Assembly (NCBI RefSeq): GCF_964355755.1
Contig: NC_092679.1
Span: forward strand, 6,078,001 to 6,138,000
DNA: 60,000 bases
Source: Antedon mediterranea
Lineage: Eukaryota > Echinodermata > Crinoidea > Comatulida > Antedonidae
Direction: 5' to 3'
Below, piece by piece: positions 59,989-60,000 of this stretch. A model generated the notes under the pieces. That model searched no databases, was not told the origin of the DNA, and worked only from the letters and a program-made list of their open reading frames with translations. Both the position numbers and the translations under genes were made by a program. The first letter of the stretch is position 1, and each line of letters opens with the position of its first letter.

Positions 59989-60000
59989 TAAGTGTGTAGA

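Overview
This is an AT-rich, repeat-dense piece of animal genomic DNA. GT-AG introns, cell-surface protein exons, several SINE and LINE families, many short inverted-repeat transposons (MITEs) and at least nine tandem arrays make it eukaryotic. Recurrent TAGGCCTA motifs, the SINE types and the protein affinities suggest a marine invertebrate deuterostome, most likely an echinoderm. That taxonomic call is an inference, since no organelle or marker gene is present.

Two host genes are supported, both on the + strand. The first (exons between 529 and 4767, 5' end outside the window) encodes the last 373 residues of a type II membrane protein: short cytoplasmic tail, one membrane helix, a long coiled-coil stalk, a short collagen-like stretch and a six-cysteine C-terminal domain. 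The second is the 5' part of a PTK7 (CCK4/Off-track-type inactive receptor tyrosine kinase) orthologue. It has a signal-peptide exon at 8810-8876, Ig domain 1 at 16159-16455, Ig domain 2 at 57543-57833 and Ig domain 3 split over 58060-58231 and 59094-59221. All splice phases join in frame. The rest of PTK7 (further Ig domains, membrane helix, pseudokinase) lies beyond the window. Intron 2 alone is about 41 kb, so most of the window is PTK7 intron.

The introns hold a layered record of mobile DNA. Region 9.9-14.9 kb has a tRNA-like SINE whose tail was split by a 1.8-kb TIR element, followed by a 2.9-kb TIR element. Region 16.5-18.3 kb has a pogo-like element that carries one copy of a palindromic MITE and interrupts another copy of it. 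Region 18.9-21.5 kb has a 320-bp duplication inside a minisatellite, later hit by a truncated LINE. Region 24.6-25.8 kb has a 21-bp minisatellite split by a TIR element with a 9-bp target duplication. Region 30.6-43 kb carries more TIR elements, a 20-bp array and a 44-bp array. Region 46.1-47.1 kb is a 36/39-bp array. Region 48.2-49.8 kb is a 5'-truncated non-LTR retrotransposon with an open reverse transcriptase. Region 49.8-51.9 kb is a decayed copy of an uncharacterised repeat-encoded protein. At least six small MITEs show 3-bp target duplications, and one dispersed repeat with the core CTGGATAAACCGACA occurs about eight times.

The best candidates for something undescribed are the protein-coding relic at 49817-51862, the minisatellite that starts inside the last coding exon of the first gene, and the nested or dated insertions. 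I see no evidence of a multi-gene system such as a defence island, biosynthetic cluster or CRISPR array.
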